The position numbers were made by a program, and so were the translations under genes. The notes below the pieces were generated by a model. The model did not search any database. It had not been told where the DNA came from and saw only the letters and a program-made list of their open reading frames with translations. Positions 6,907 through 14,112 of a stretch of 36,712 nt of DNA are shown in pieces. Each line of letters starts with the position of its first letter. The stretch's first letter is position 1. Source of the DNA: Bordetella trematum (GTDB taxonomy: Bacteria > Pseudomonadota > Gammaproteobacteria > Burkholderiales > Burkholderiaceae_B); NCBI RefSeq assembly GCF_900078335.1, contig NZ_FKBR01000022.1:29064-65775 (forward strand), written 5' to 3'.

Positions 6907-7848
6907 CTATTCAGTCGTTTTTTTCATGGATCGCATGCGCTGGGCCTGACAGCGCCGTGTCGCCTCCGCCTCTTGCTCGACCCAGGCAACGAAATGCTTG
7001 ATCTTGGGGACCTCGGCGGCGTGTTCGGCATGGGCGATGAAGTAGGCGCCGTCACTGGGCTGCACGTAATCCCAGGGGATGACGAGCCGCCCGGCCTGCA
7101 GCTCCTCTTCGGCCAGCAGGCGCGGCGAGAGCGTCACGCCGCAGCCGGCTTCGGCCGCGCGCACGCACATGTAGAACGTCTCGAAACGCGGACCGTGATA
7201 GCTGCTGTCCGACTCGAAATGCTGGCGCGAAAAATAGTCATGCCAGGCTTCGGGACGCGACGCGCATTGAATCAGAGTCTGTTCGCTCAAGGCCTGCAGG
7301 CTGGCGACCTTGTCGCCCGCCAGAAAGCCGGGCTTGCAAACCGGCACGACCTCGGCCTCGAACAACTCGCGGCAGCGCGCCCCCGGCAACGTGCCATGAC
7401 CGAAGAAAAAGGCGATGTCGATCTTGGCCTGCATCAGATCGAACGGACGGGTTTCGCTGCGCACGCGCAACTGAATGCCGGGGTGGGCCGCCATGAAGGC
7501 CTGCAGGCGCGGGATCAGCCAGCGCGCGCCGAAAGTTGGCTGCGTGCCGATGGTCAGCACCTGAGTCTCGCCACCGTAGCTCAGGATGGCGCGCGAGGAC
7601 ATGTCGACCTGATTCAGAATGCCGCGCACCTCTGCCTGATACATCGCGCCGGCCGGGGTCAATTGCAAACGCCGGCGCACCCGCAGGAACAGGGGATGAC
7701 GCAGCAAGGCCTCCAGCTGCGCGATCTGCTTGCTGATCGCGCTCTGGGTCATGTGGAGCTCTTCGGCCGCGCGGGTGAAGCTCATGTGCCGCGCCACCGC
7801 CTCGAAACACTGCAGCGCCATCATCGATGGCATCAAACGCTTTTGCAT
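6907..7848 (-). CDS. LysR-family transcriptional regulator (GcvA-like)
   Basis: 313 residues from the ATG at 7848, chosen because AGGA lies eight bases before it; an ATG six codons upstream (7866) has no clear site. The N-terminal winged HTH (about 5-65: ALQCFEAVARHMSFTRAAEELHMTQSAISKQIAQLE) is typical of LysR regulators of the GcvA subgroup. A two-lobe effector-binding domain makes up the rest. It lies on the same strand as its neighbours, between the SDR gene (124 bases upstream) and the oxidase gene (163 bases downstream), rather than in the usual divergent arrangement. A role in controlling the oxidase-Bug unit is inferred from position only. Confidence 0.88.
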   Translation of the reverse strand: MQKRLMPSMMALQCFEAVARHMSFTRAAEELHMTQSAISKQIAQLEALLRHPLFLRVRRRLQLTPAGAMYQAEVRGILNQVDMSSRAILSYGGETQVLTIGTQPTFGARWLIPRLQAFMAAHPGIQLRVRSETRPFDLMQAKIDIAFFFGHGTLPGARCRELFEAEVVPVCKPGFLAGDKVASLQALSEQTLIQCASRPEAWHDYFSRQHFESDSSYHGPRFETFYMCVRAAEAGCGVTLSPRLLAEEELQAGRLVIPWDYVQPSDGAYFIAHAEHAAEVPKIKHFVAWVEQEAEATRRCQAQRMRSMKKTTE

Positions 7849-7972
7849 GGAAGCCGTCCTGATCATGCCGGTACGCGTGACAGACAGACCCCCTGGCCTG
7901 CCGCCGCGCCCCCGGCATTATCGCAGCCCCGGCTTTTCAGTACTGGCAACGCAGATCGCGCATCGCGCTGCG

Positions 7973-8749
7973 CTACTGGATCAGGCGCCCTCCGTCGACG
8001 ACCAGATCGGCGCCGGTGATCAGCCTCGCATCGGCCGACCCCAGAAAGGCGACGGCCGCCGCCACATCCTGCGGCGTCACGATGGTCTGCATGGGGTTCA
8101 TGGCCCGCACGGCGTGCTGCGCGGCCTCGATGCCGCCGAACTGGGCGGTCAGCTTCTCGGCGATGAGGGCGGTCCAGACATAGCCCGGATGCACGGCGTT
8201 GACCCGCACGCGATAGCCGGCGCGCGCCGCGCTCAGAGCGGCCTGTTGCGTCAGATTGCGCAAGGCGCTCTTGCTGGTGCCATAGGCCCCGCCCGTAGCC
8301 GACCCGACGAAACCGGCGATCGAGCCCATGTTCACGATGGCGCCGCCCTCAGGCTGTCCCTTCATGACACGCATGGCCGCCTGCACGCCATGGAACACGC
8401 CATCGACGTTGATGGCAAACAGGCGTTGCCATTCGGTCGCGTCGATCTGGTCGAAATTGACCGATTCGCGCGACACCACTCCGGCATTGTTGACCAGCAC
8501 ATCCAGTCGGCCATGGCGCTGCAGCACGGTATCGACCACCGCACGCCAACTTTCAGGGCTGGTCACGTCGAGCGCGAGGACCTCCGGAATCCTGCTGCCG
8601 AAACGCGCGCCAAGCGCGGCCTGGTCGGGCCGGGCGATGTCGCCCAGCACCACCAGCGCTCCTTCCTGGCCCAGACGTTCGCCGATGGCCAGTCCCATGT
8701 CTCCCAGGCCGCCCGAGATGAGAACGACCTGGTTTGCATAGCGTTGCAT
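7973..8749 (-). CDS. Short-chain dehydrogenase/reductase (SDR)
   Basis: 258 residues from the ATG at 8749, with AAGGAG six to seven bases upstream; longer in-frame starts run into the Bug gene. A Rossmann fold is shown by the glycine-rich SGGLGDMG (12-19, a variant of TGxxxGxG), NNAG (87-90) and the catalytic Ser143, Tyr156 and Lys160 (GSIAG, YGTSK). The end IVVDGG-like (LVVDGGRLIQ) is typical of classical SDRs. It would oxidise or reduce a hydroxyl or keto group with NAD(P). It is the last gene of an operon VOC-FAH-Bug-SDR with gaps of 14 to 50 bases, suggesting one step in breakdown of an imported ring or keto acid. Confidence 0.88.
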   Translation of the reverse strand: MQRYANQVVLISGGLGDMGLAIGERLGQEGALVVLGDIARPDQAALGARFGSRIPEVLALDVTSPESWRAVVDTVLQRHGRLDVLVNNAGVVSRESVNFDQIDATEWQRLFAINVDGVFHGVQAAMRVMKGQPEGGAIVNMGSIAGFVGSATGGAYGTSKSALRNLTQQAALSAARAGYRVRVNAVHPGYVWTALIAEKLTAQFGGIEAAQHAVRAMNPMQTIVTPQDVAAAVAFLGSADARLITGADLVVDGGRLIQ

Positions 8750-8763
8750 GCTGTACTCCTTGT

Positions 8764-9738
8764 TCATTGCGCCGACATGCCGGCGGCTTTCATCACGGCA
8801 GTCCAGCGCGTGATTTCGCTGTCCACGTACTCGGTGAATTCGGCGGGCGAGGAGGTCTTGATGATCACGCCCTGGCTGGTGAACTTGCCTGCTACCTCGG
8901 GATCGGTGATGGCCGCCACCATGGCCTGATGCAAGGTGTCGATCACCGGCTGCGGCGTGCCCGCCTTGACGGCCACACCCCACCAGAACGTCGGCACGAT
9001 GGCCCCATAGCCGAGCTCCTGCAGGGTGGGCACATCGGGCAGCAGCGGCGAACGCTGGGCCGAGCCGATCGCCAATGCCCGCAACTTGCCTGCCGTGGCA
9101 TAGACGCCCGAGGTCGGAATGGCGTCGTACATGAAGTCCACCTGCCCGCTCATCACATCCATGAGGCCGGGGGTGGAGCCGCGATAGGCCACATGAGTCA
9201 TGGGCGCGCCGATCCGGTCGGACAGCAGGGTGCCGAACAGATGACCGCCAGTGCCCACGCCTTGCGACGCGTAGGCCAGCGACGCCTTGCCCGCCGCCTC
9301 GACCAGCTCCTCGAAACGTTTGAAGGGCCGCTCGTTGGGCACCACCACCAGGGCTGGCGACTCTACCAGCTGCGTGACCGGCTGCAGATCACGGCGCGGG
9401 TCATAGCTCAGTTTCGGGAACAGCCCCACGTTGGTGGCCAGCGAGGGCACATCGCCGAAAAACAGGGTGTAGCCGTCGGCCGGGGCCTGCTTGAGATAGT
9501 TCATGGCGATCTGGGCCGCGCCCCCTGGCCGGTTCTCCACGATGACCGGTTGGCCGAGAGTCTTGGCCATACGGGCGCCGACCTCGCGCGCCAGTTGGTC
9601 GGTCAGCCCGCCTGGCGCATAAGGCACGATGGCCATGATGGGTTTGACGGGAAAGGGCTGCGGCCCGGCCTGAACCGGGCCGCCCAGGGCGACCAGCATG
9701 CCGGCCGCACAGGCCAGCCATCCACGCAATATACGCAT
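8764..9738 (-). CDS. Bug-family periplasmic binding receptor
   Basis: 324 residues from the ATG at 9738 behind AAGGAGGAG. A signal peptide (MRILRGWLACAAGMLVALGG, cleavage near VQAGP) leads into the Bug fold: FPVKPIMAIVPYAPGG-LTD, ADGYTLF, ALVVVPNERPF, YRGSTPGLMDVMSGQVDFMYD, and AVKAGTPQPVI. It is a periplasmic solute receptor of the tripartite tricarboxylate class. It lies inside the catabolic operon between FAH (50 bases upstream) and SDR (14 bases downstream), so its ligand is probably the pathway substrate. No membrane subunits are nearby. Confidence 0.9.
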   Translation of the reverse strand: MRILRGWLACAAGMLVALGGPVQAGPQPFPVKPIMAIVPYAPGGLTDQLAREVGARMAKTLGQPVIVENRPGGAAQIAMNYLKQAPADGYTLFFGDVPSLATNVGLFPKLSYDPRRDLQPVTQLVESPALVVVPNERPFKRFEELVEAAGKASLAYASQGVGTGGHLFGTLLSDRIGAPMTHVAYRGSTPGLMDVMSGQVDFMYDAIPTSGVYATAGKLRALAIGSAQRSPLLPDVPTLQELGYGAIVPTFWWGVAVKAGTPQPVIDTLHQAMVAAITDPEVAGKFTSQGVIIKTSSPAEFTEYVDSEITRWTAVMKAAGMSAQ

Positions 9739-9788
9739 TGTCTCCTCCTTGATGCGGCCACGCGGGCCGCCTGTCTGCTTGACTGGTG

Positions 9789-10625
9789 TCATTCAGCCCG
9801 CACGGTATTGCGCAGTACGCCGATGCGGTCGACATCGATCTCGACCACATCGCCGGCCCGCATGAACACCGGCGGCTGACGCTTGGCGCCCACTCCGCCC
9901 GGCGTGCCGGTGACGATGACATCGCCCGCGGCCAGCGGCGTGAAGGCCGACAGATGACTGATCTGGCGTGCGAAGCTGTGGATCAGCAAGTCGGTGGTGG
10001 TACGTTGCATTTCCTGGCCATTGAGCCGCGTGACCAGCGTCATGCGGGCGCCGAAGGGGATCTCGTCGGCAGTCACCATCCAGGGCCCGAAACCGCCGGT
10101 GCGCCAGAAATTCTTGCCCGCCGTCCATTGCGAGGTCGCGGTCTGCCAGTCGCGGATGCTGCCGTCGTTGTAGCAGGCGTAGCCGGCGATATGGGCGGCG
10201 GCATCGGCTTCGGCGATGCGCCGGCCCGGCTTGCCGATGATGATGGCGATCTCGCCCTCATAGTCCAGGCGATCGGACTCCGGCGGCAACACGATGGCCT
10301 GGCCATGGGCGACCTGCGACTCGGGCACGCGCATGAAGATCGTCGGATGTTCGGTCGATTGACGGCCGGTCTCCTGGACATGGTCGGCATAGTTCAGCCC
10401 GATGCAGAAGATCTGGCCCGGGTTGGGGATCACCGGCAGCAGCGTGACCTGCGCAAGCGCACGGCGCGGCGCCTGCGCAGCCTGCGCCAGGTCCAAGCCC
10501 TGGGCGAGATAGCTTTTCAGGTCCGGGGCGCGCTCGCCGAACACGGCGCCCAGATCCAGCACCTGCTCGTCTTGCAGCACGCCATAGGATGCCGCGCCTT
10601 GGTATGTAAAGCTGATGAGTTTCAT
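9789..10625 (-). CDS. Fumarylacetoacetate hydrolase (FAH) family protein
   Basis: 278 residues from the ATG at 10625 (GAGG upstream); an in-frame ATG 11 codons earlier starts inside unlikely sequence. FAH-family enzymes cleave or hydrate 2,4-diketo and 2-hydroxymuconate-type acids at the end of ring-cleavage pathways (for example fumarylpyruvate hydrolase or 2-keto-4-pentenoate hydratase). The fold shows GLNYADHVQETGR, the metal-binding acidic cluster DYEGEIAIIIGK, YACYNDGSIRDWQ, GKNFWRTGGFGPW and VTGTPGGVGAKR. A single FAH domain is present with a short N-terminal extension. Next to a VOC dioxygenase-like gene it fits a ring-cleavage module. Confidence 0.88.
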   Translation of the reverse strand: MKLISFTYQGAASYGVLQDEQVLDLGAVFGERAPDLKSYLAQGLDLAQAAQAPRRALAQVTLLPVIPNPGQIFCIGLNYADHVQETGRQSTEHPTIFMRVPESQVAHGQAIVLPPESDRLDYEGEIAIIIGKPGRRIAEADAAAHIAGYACYNDGSIRDWQTATSQWTAGKNFWRTGGFGPWMVTADEIPFGARMTLVTRLNGQEMQRTTTDLLIHSFARQISHLSAFTPLAAGDVIVTGTPGGVGAKRQPPVFMRAGDVVEIDVDRIGVLRNTVRAE

Positions 10626-10654
10626 AACCGAAAACCTCGTATCGGGAAAAAGGA

Positions 10655-11233
10655 TCAACGCGCGCGCTGGTCAGCGCGCATGCGTTCGCGCATGGCGGCA
10701 AGCCATTCGCTGCGGGGTTGGAAGCCAGGACGGGCGCGGGCGATGACCTCGGCCTGCTGCAAGATGAGCGCATCGTCCTGGGCCAGATCCAATGGCTGGC
10801 GCAGGGGCTGCTCGCAATACCAGGGGGTGTCCATGAAGACCTCCAGGCGATTGCCCTCCGGGTCGCGGCAGTAGAAAGACACCGAATTGCCATGCGTCAC
10901 GGCCTGCATGTCCGTCGCGCCCCCCGCCAGCACGCGCGCGTGGTACCGCCGCAGCGCCGCCAGATCCGGCACCCGGAAGGACACCTGGTTGATCACGTTG
11001 AACGGCAACGTCTGCGGACGACCCGATACCAGCACGATCTGATGGTGCTCGGCCGGCTCACGGCTCAGGAACACCAGCTCGACCCCGCCCATCAGGCCGC
11101 GATCGGTCACCGTGAAACGCAGTGCCTCGCGGTAGAAGCGCGCCATGGTGTCGAGATCCCGGACATAAAAACCCATGTGGCTGAAGGCAAGATCGGCCTC
11201 AAGCGGCTTTAATTCCATCATTTTTATCGCCAT
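10655..11233 (-). CDS. VOC-superfamily extradiol dioxygenase-like protein
   Basis: 192 residues, with two beta-alpha-beta-beta-beta modules of the glyoxalase/extradiol dioxygenase (VOC) fold followed by an extra helical tail (about 140-192). Likely metal ligands are H19 (FSHMGFYV) and E131 (GNRLEVFMDTP). At the start of the second module, where dioxygenases often have His, I read Gln (Q83, NQVSFRV), so the metal site may use Gln or be incomplete. It is first in the operon VOC-FAH-Bug-SDR and would act on a ring diol or a related keto compound. Alternative starts at residues 5 and 6 are possible, as no strong ribosome-binding site precedes the first ATG. Confidence 0.82.
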   Translation of the reverse strand: MAIKMMELKPLEADLAFSHMGFYVRDLDTMARFYREALRFTVTDRGLMGGVELVFLSREPAEHHQIVLVSGRPQTLPFNVINQVSFRVPDLAALRRYHARVLAGGATDMQAVTHGNSVSFYCRDPEGNRLEVFMDTPWYCEQPLRQPLDLAQDDALILQQAEVIARARPGFQPRSEWLAAMRERMRADQRAR

Positions 11234-11241
11234 TTGATAAA
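11223..11241. promoter_or_regulatory. Inverted repeat at the start of the catabolic operon, possible IclR operator
   Basis: TTTATC (11223-11228) and GATAAA (11236-11241) form a perfect six-base dyad with a seven-base spacer, in the AT-rich gap between the divergent VOC operon and the IclR gene. It spans the annotated start of the VOC gene, so if it is an operator either the true start is one of the downstream ATGs or binding overlaps the start. IclR proteins commonly bind such short palindromes between themselves and their targets. Confidence 0.35.
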
Positions 11242-11310
11242 ACAGCGATGAATATTAGCGATCCTGCAAAAATACGTCAATTCTCTTATAGTGATAATTC
11301 TTCAAATTTA

Positions 11311-12069
11311 ATGCCCATCATGGCCGAAACGAGTCTCGCCCGCATGATCGCCATCCTGGATCTGTTCAAGTCGCCGCGCGCGGCCTGGACAGCCGAAGCC
11401 CTGGCCCAGGCCATGGACTACACCGTCCCCACGGTGTATCGCTATGTGCGTGAGCTGGTGGCCTGCGGCCTGCTGCGCCGCGATGTGGGAGGAACCTTCG
11501 TGCTCGGGCCTGCCGTGACCGAGCTGGACTATCACATCCGCACCGGCGATCCGCTGATTCTCAGCGCGGCCCGCCCGATGGCGGCGCTGGCGCAAGCCAG
11601 CGGCATGGACGCCGTGCTGGTGACCATCTGCGGGGCACGCATCCTGACGGTGCACCATGAGCTGGGCGCCGAGCCGGCCCGCATGAGCTTCGGGCGCGGA
11701 CGCCGCATGCCACTGTTACGCGGGGCAATGTCATGGTGCATTCTGGCGGCGCTGCCACGCGCCCAATTGCGCAAACTCTATGACGGGGCAGACGACGAGG
11801 CCGGACAGATGGCGTGGGAAGATGTGCTGGCTCAGGTGAAACTGCTTCGGCGCCAGGGCTACGCCTACACCGAGGGCGCGCTGGACGCCGGGCTGGCCGG
11901 GCTGGCCATTCCCTTTACGGAACCGCAACGCCACATCGTGGCGTCGCTGGGGCTGGTGGCAACGCGGGCGCGCCTGTCGGCGCGGCCGCGCGAGGCCTTG
12001 CTGGCGCAACTGCAGGGTTGCGCCCAAGCCATCCACGAAGCGCTGGCGCGGACGGCCAGCGCGGCTTGA
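11311..12069 (+). CDS. IclR-family transcriptional regulator
   Basis: 252 residues from the ATG at 11311; the frame is open to an ATG at 11248 (273 residues), but the family normally begins close to the winged HTH and the extra residues are AT-rich promoter-like sequence. The HTH (about 10-65: SLARMIAILDLFKSPRAAWT... TVPTVYRYVRELVACGLLRR) is followed by the IclR effector-binding domain ending in helical repeats. It is divergent from the VOC-FAH-Bug-SDR operon and is the obvious candidate for its regulator, responding to a pathway compound. The start choice is uncertain. Confidence 0.88.
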   Translation: MPIMAETSLARMIAILDLFKSPRAAWTAEALAQAMDYTVPTVYRYVRELVACGLLRRDVGGTFVLGPAVTELDYHIRTGDPLILSAARPMAALAQASGMDAVLVTICGARILTVHHELGAEPARMSFGRGRRMPLLRGAMSWCILAALPRAQLRKLYDGADDEAGQMAWEDVLAQVKLLRRQGYAYTEGALDAGLAGLAIPFTEPQRHIVASLGLVATRARLSARPREALLAQLQGCAQAIHEALARTASAA

Positions 12070-12075
12070 TAGCGC

Positions 12076-12867
12076 TTACCAGGAGGTGGTGTAGGCGCCC
12101 GGGAACTGCTTGGCGACGAAGTCCTTGACCTCATCGGATTGATAGGCCTTCACGAAGCGCGCAATGCGCGGATCGTCGCGACGGTCTTCGCGCGCCGCAA
12201 TCACCACCACGGCGAACGGCGCGTCGGCGCTCTCCAACGCCAACGCATCCTTGGCCGGCGACAGGCCGGCCGGAATCGCATAAGCCGAATTGACCGCGGC
12301 GGCGTCCACATCCGCCAGCGAGTGCGCCAGCTGCGCTGCCTCGATTTCAATGATCTTGATCTTGCGCGGATTCTCGGCGATGTCGAACGGCGACGCCTCG
12401 ACCGTCACGCCCGGCTTGAGCTGGATCAGCCCCGCTGCCTGCAACACCAGCAGGGCCCGAGCCCCATTGGTGGGGTCATTGGGAATGGCGACCTTGGCGC
12501 CCACGGGCAAGTCCTGCAGCGAAGCGTGGCGTCTGGAGTAGACCCCCATCTGCTGCACCACCGCGCCGGCCACCGGCGCCAGGCGATAACCACGTGCCCG
12601 ATTCTGCGCTTCCAGGAACGGCCGGTGCTGGTAGATATTGACATCCACCTCGCCGGCATCGAGCGCGGCATTGGGCTGGATGAAATCGCTGAACTCCACC
12701 AGTTTGACGGCCAGGCCATCGCGCTCGGCGACACGCTGCGCCACTTCGCCAATCTGCGCATGCGGACCGACGGTCACTCCCACCACCAGCGGTGCAGCGG
12801 ATTGCGCCGACGCCCCGGCAGCCAACAACAAGGCCGCGCCAGCAGCCAGCAGAAAACGGATAGACAT
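12076..12867 (-). CDS. Orphan MetQ/NlpA-type ABC substrate-binding protein
   Basis: 263 residues with an N-terminal Sec signal (MSIRFLLAAGAALLLAAGASAQ). It is cleaved without a lipobox cysteine, whereas MetQ of enteric bacteria is a lipoprotein. The mature part matches the MetQ fold: VVGVTVGPHAQIGEV near the start, VEFSDFIQPNAALDAGEVDVNIYQHRPFLE, AKVAIPNDPTNGARALLVLQ, and a C-terminal FVKAYQSDEVKDFVAKQF. MetQ delivers methionine to the MetNI importer, but relatives bind other small ligands. No metN or metI lies in the window, so partner and ligand are unknown. It converges with the IclR gene, leaving only six bases between stops. Confidence 0.85.
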   Translation of the reverse strand: MSIRFLLAAGAALLLAAGASAQSAAPLVVGVTVGPHAQIGEVAQRVAERDGLAVKLVEFSDFIQPNAALDAGEVDVNIYQHRPFLEAQNRARGYRLAPVAGAVVQQMGVYSRRHASLQDLPVGAKVAIPNDPTNGARALLVLQAAGLIQLKPGVTVEASPFDIAENPRKIKIIEIEAAQLAHSLADVDAAAVNSAYAIPAGLSPAKDALALESADAPFAVVVIAAREDRRDDPRIARFVKAYQSDEVKDFVAKQFPGAYTTSW

Positions 12868-13036
12868 GAAGCAACTCGCAAAGAAACCGCGCCGCCCGGC
12901 AGCGCCAACGCAGCGGATTCTACGCAGCCCACTTCAAAACCTAAAGCAATGATCCTGAATATCAATAGACATAATCGTTATTTGCGATGCGAAGCATCGG
13001 GGCGACAATACGGCCTTTTGTCTGCCTCGCCTTGTC

Positions 13037-14101
13037 ATGACGCCAGAACTTCATCCCCACGCCCGCGCCCTGCTGGCCGACGACTACGCCGCCATCGACG
13101 CCGACCTGCCCGAACTGCTGGCGCTGCTGTTCGCCCGCAGCGCCGGTGAAGACTGGCACAAGGCCGGCACGTTCAAACACCACCTGCTGGGCGTCTACCG
13201 CAGCCTGGTGCTGTGGGACCAGCCGCGCGAAGTGCGTCTGCTGGGCCTGTTTCACAGCGTCTACGGCAACGAGTATGTCGATCTGACACTGTTTGATCGC
13301 GAGCGTGAGCGGGCCGTGTTGCGCCAACACCTCGGCGAAGAAGCCGAGGCCTGGGTGCATCTGTTCTGCGCCATGCCGCGCACCCAGTTCGTCCAGCGCA
13401 TCCTGCAAGGCGAAGGCCGCGAGGGCCTCACGCTCGACACCGCCGATGGCGCCAGGATCACCCTGACCCCGCGCCAGGTAGCGGCCTTCATCGTGGTCTC
13501 GGCTGCCGATGTGGCAGAGCAATGGCACAGTTGGCAGGATGAGATTTTTGCCGGCTACCCCTATCAGACGCGTCGCGAGACGGCATCGTTCTGGGCCGCC
13601 TCGCTGTGGCCAGGTCCGCTCAAGCCGCCGGCCAACATCCTGAACATGCTCTCGCGCCTGCTGCAACCGCTGTCGACCATGACTTGCGGCACAGGAATTC
13701 CGGTGCCGCCGGCCTTCGGCGCCTGCACGGTCGCCCTGTCGCCGGCCGATGAGGCCGCCGCCGCTGCCCTGTATTGGCAAGTCGTCAGCCGCAGCCATCC
13801 GCTCACGGAGATGGACACCGCCCGGCAGCTGCTGGACAGCGCCATCGCCCATAACCCCTGGGTGGCCGAGCCGCGCTTGCTGGCCGCCCAGTTGGCCTTG
13901 ACCGCCCAGGATTACGATGCGGCCCAGGCCCACGCCGAAGCCGGGCTGGCAGCGCTGCAAGCCTGGGGGACGGCCTGGGACAAACGCATCGATTGGGCCG
14001 GCTGGATGGCCTGGGCCCGCATCCTGCTGCAGAATGCCCGCGCCCGCCAGTGGCCGGCGACCCTGGGCGGGCTGAATGGCCTGGGGCTGGTAAGCGGCTG
14101 A
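13037..14101 (+). CDS. DUF6817-like HD-type protein with C-terminal TPR-like region
   Basis: 354 residues from the ATG at 13037. The N-terminal 200 residues carry a histidine/aspartate pattern like that of small HD-type metal-binding hydrolases or oxygenases: H41, H48-H49 (GTFKHHLLGVYRSLVLW) and H73 (LLGLFHSVYGNEY), which I relate to DUF6817. From about 245 on the sequence is alanine-rich helical repeat (AAAALYWQVV, ARQLLDSAIAHNPWVAEPRLLAAQLAL, DYDAAQAHAEAGLAAL), a TPR-like tail. No signal peptide, so cytoplasmic. The role is unknown. The family name is from memory of the motif and needs a profile search. Confidence 0.7.
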   Translation: MTPELHPHARALLADDYAAIDADLPELLALLFARSAGEDWHKAGTFKHHLLGVYRSLVLWDQPREVRLLGLFHSVYGNEYVDLTLFDRERERAVLRQHLGEEAEAWVHLFCAMPRTQFVQRILQGEGREGLTLDTADGARITLTPRQVAAFIVVSAADVAEQWHSWQDEIFAGYPYQTRRETASFWAASLWPGPLKPPANILNMLSRLLQPLSTMTCGTGIPVPPAFGACTVALSPADEAAAAALYWQVVSRSHPLTEMDTARQLLDSAIAHNPWVAEPRLLAAQLALTAQDYDAAQAHAEAGLAALQAWGTAWDKRIDWAGWMAWARILLQNARARQWPATLGGLNGLGLVSG

Positions 14102-14112
14102 GCCGCCCCGCC

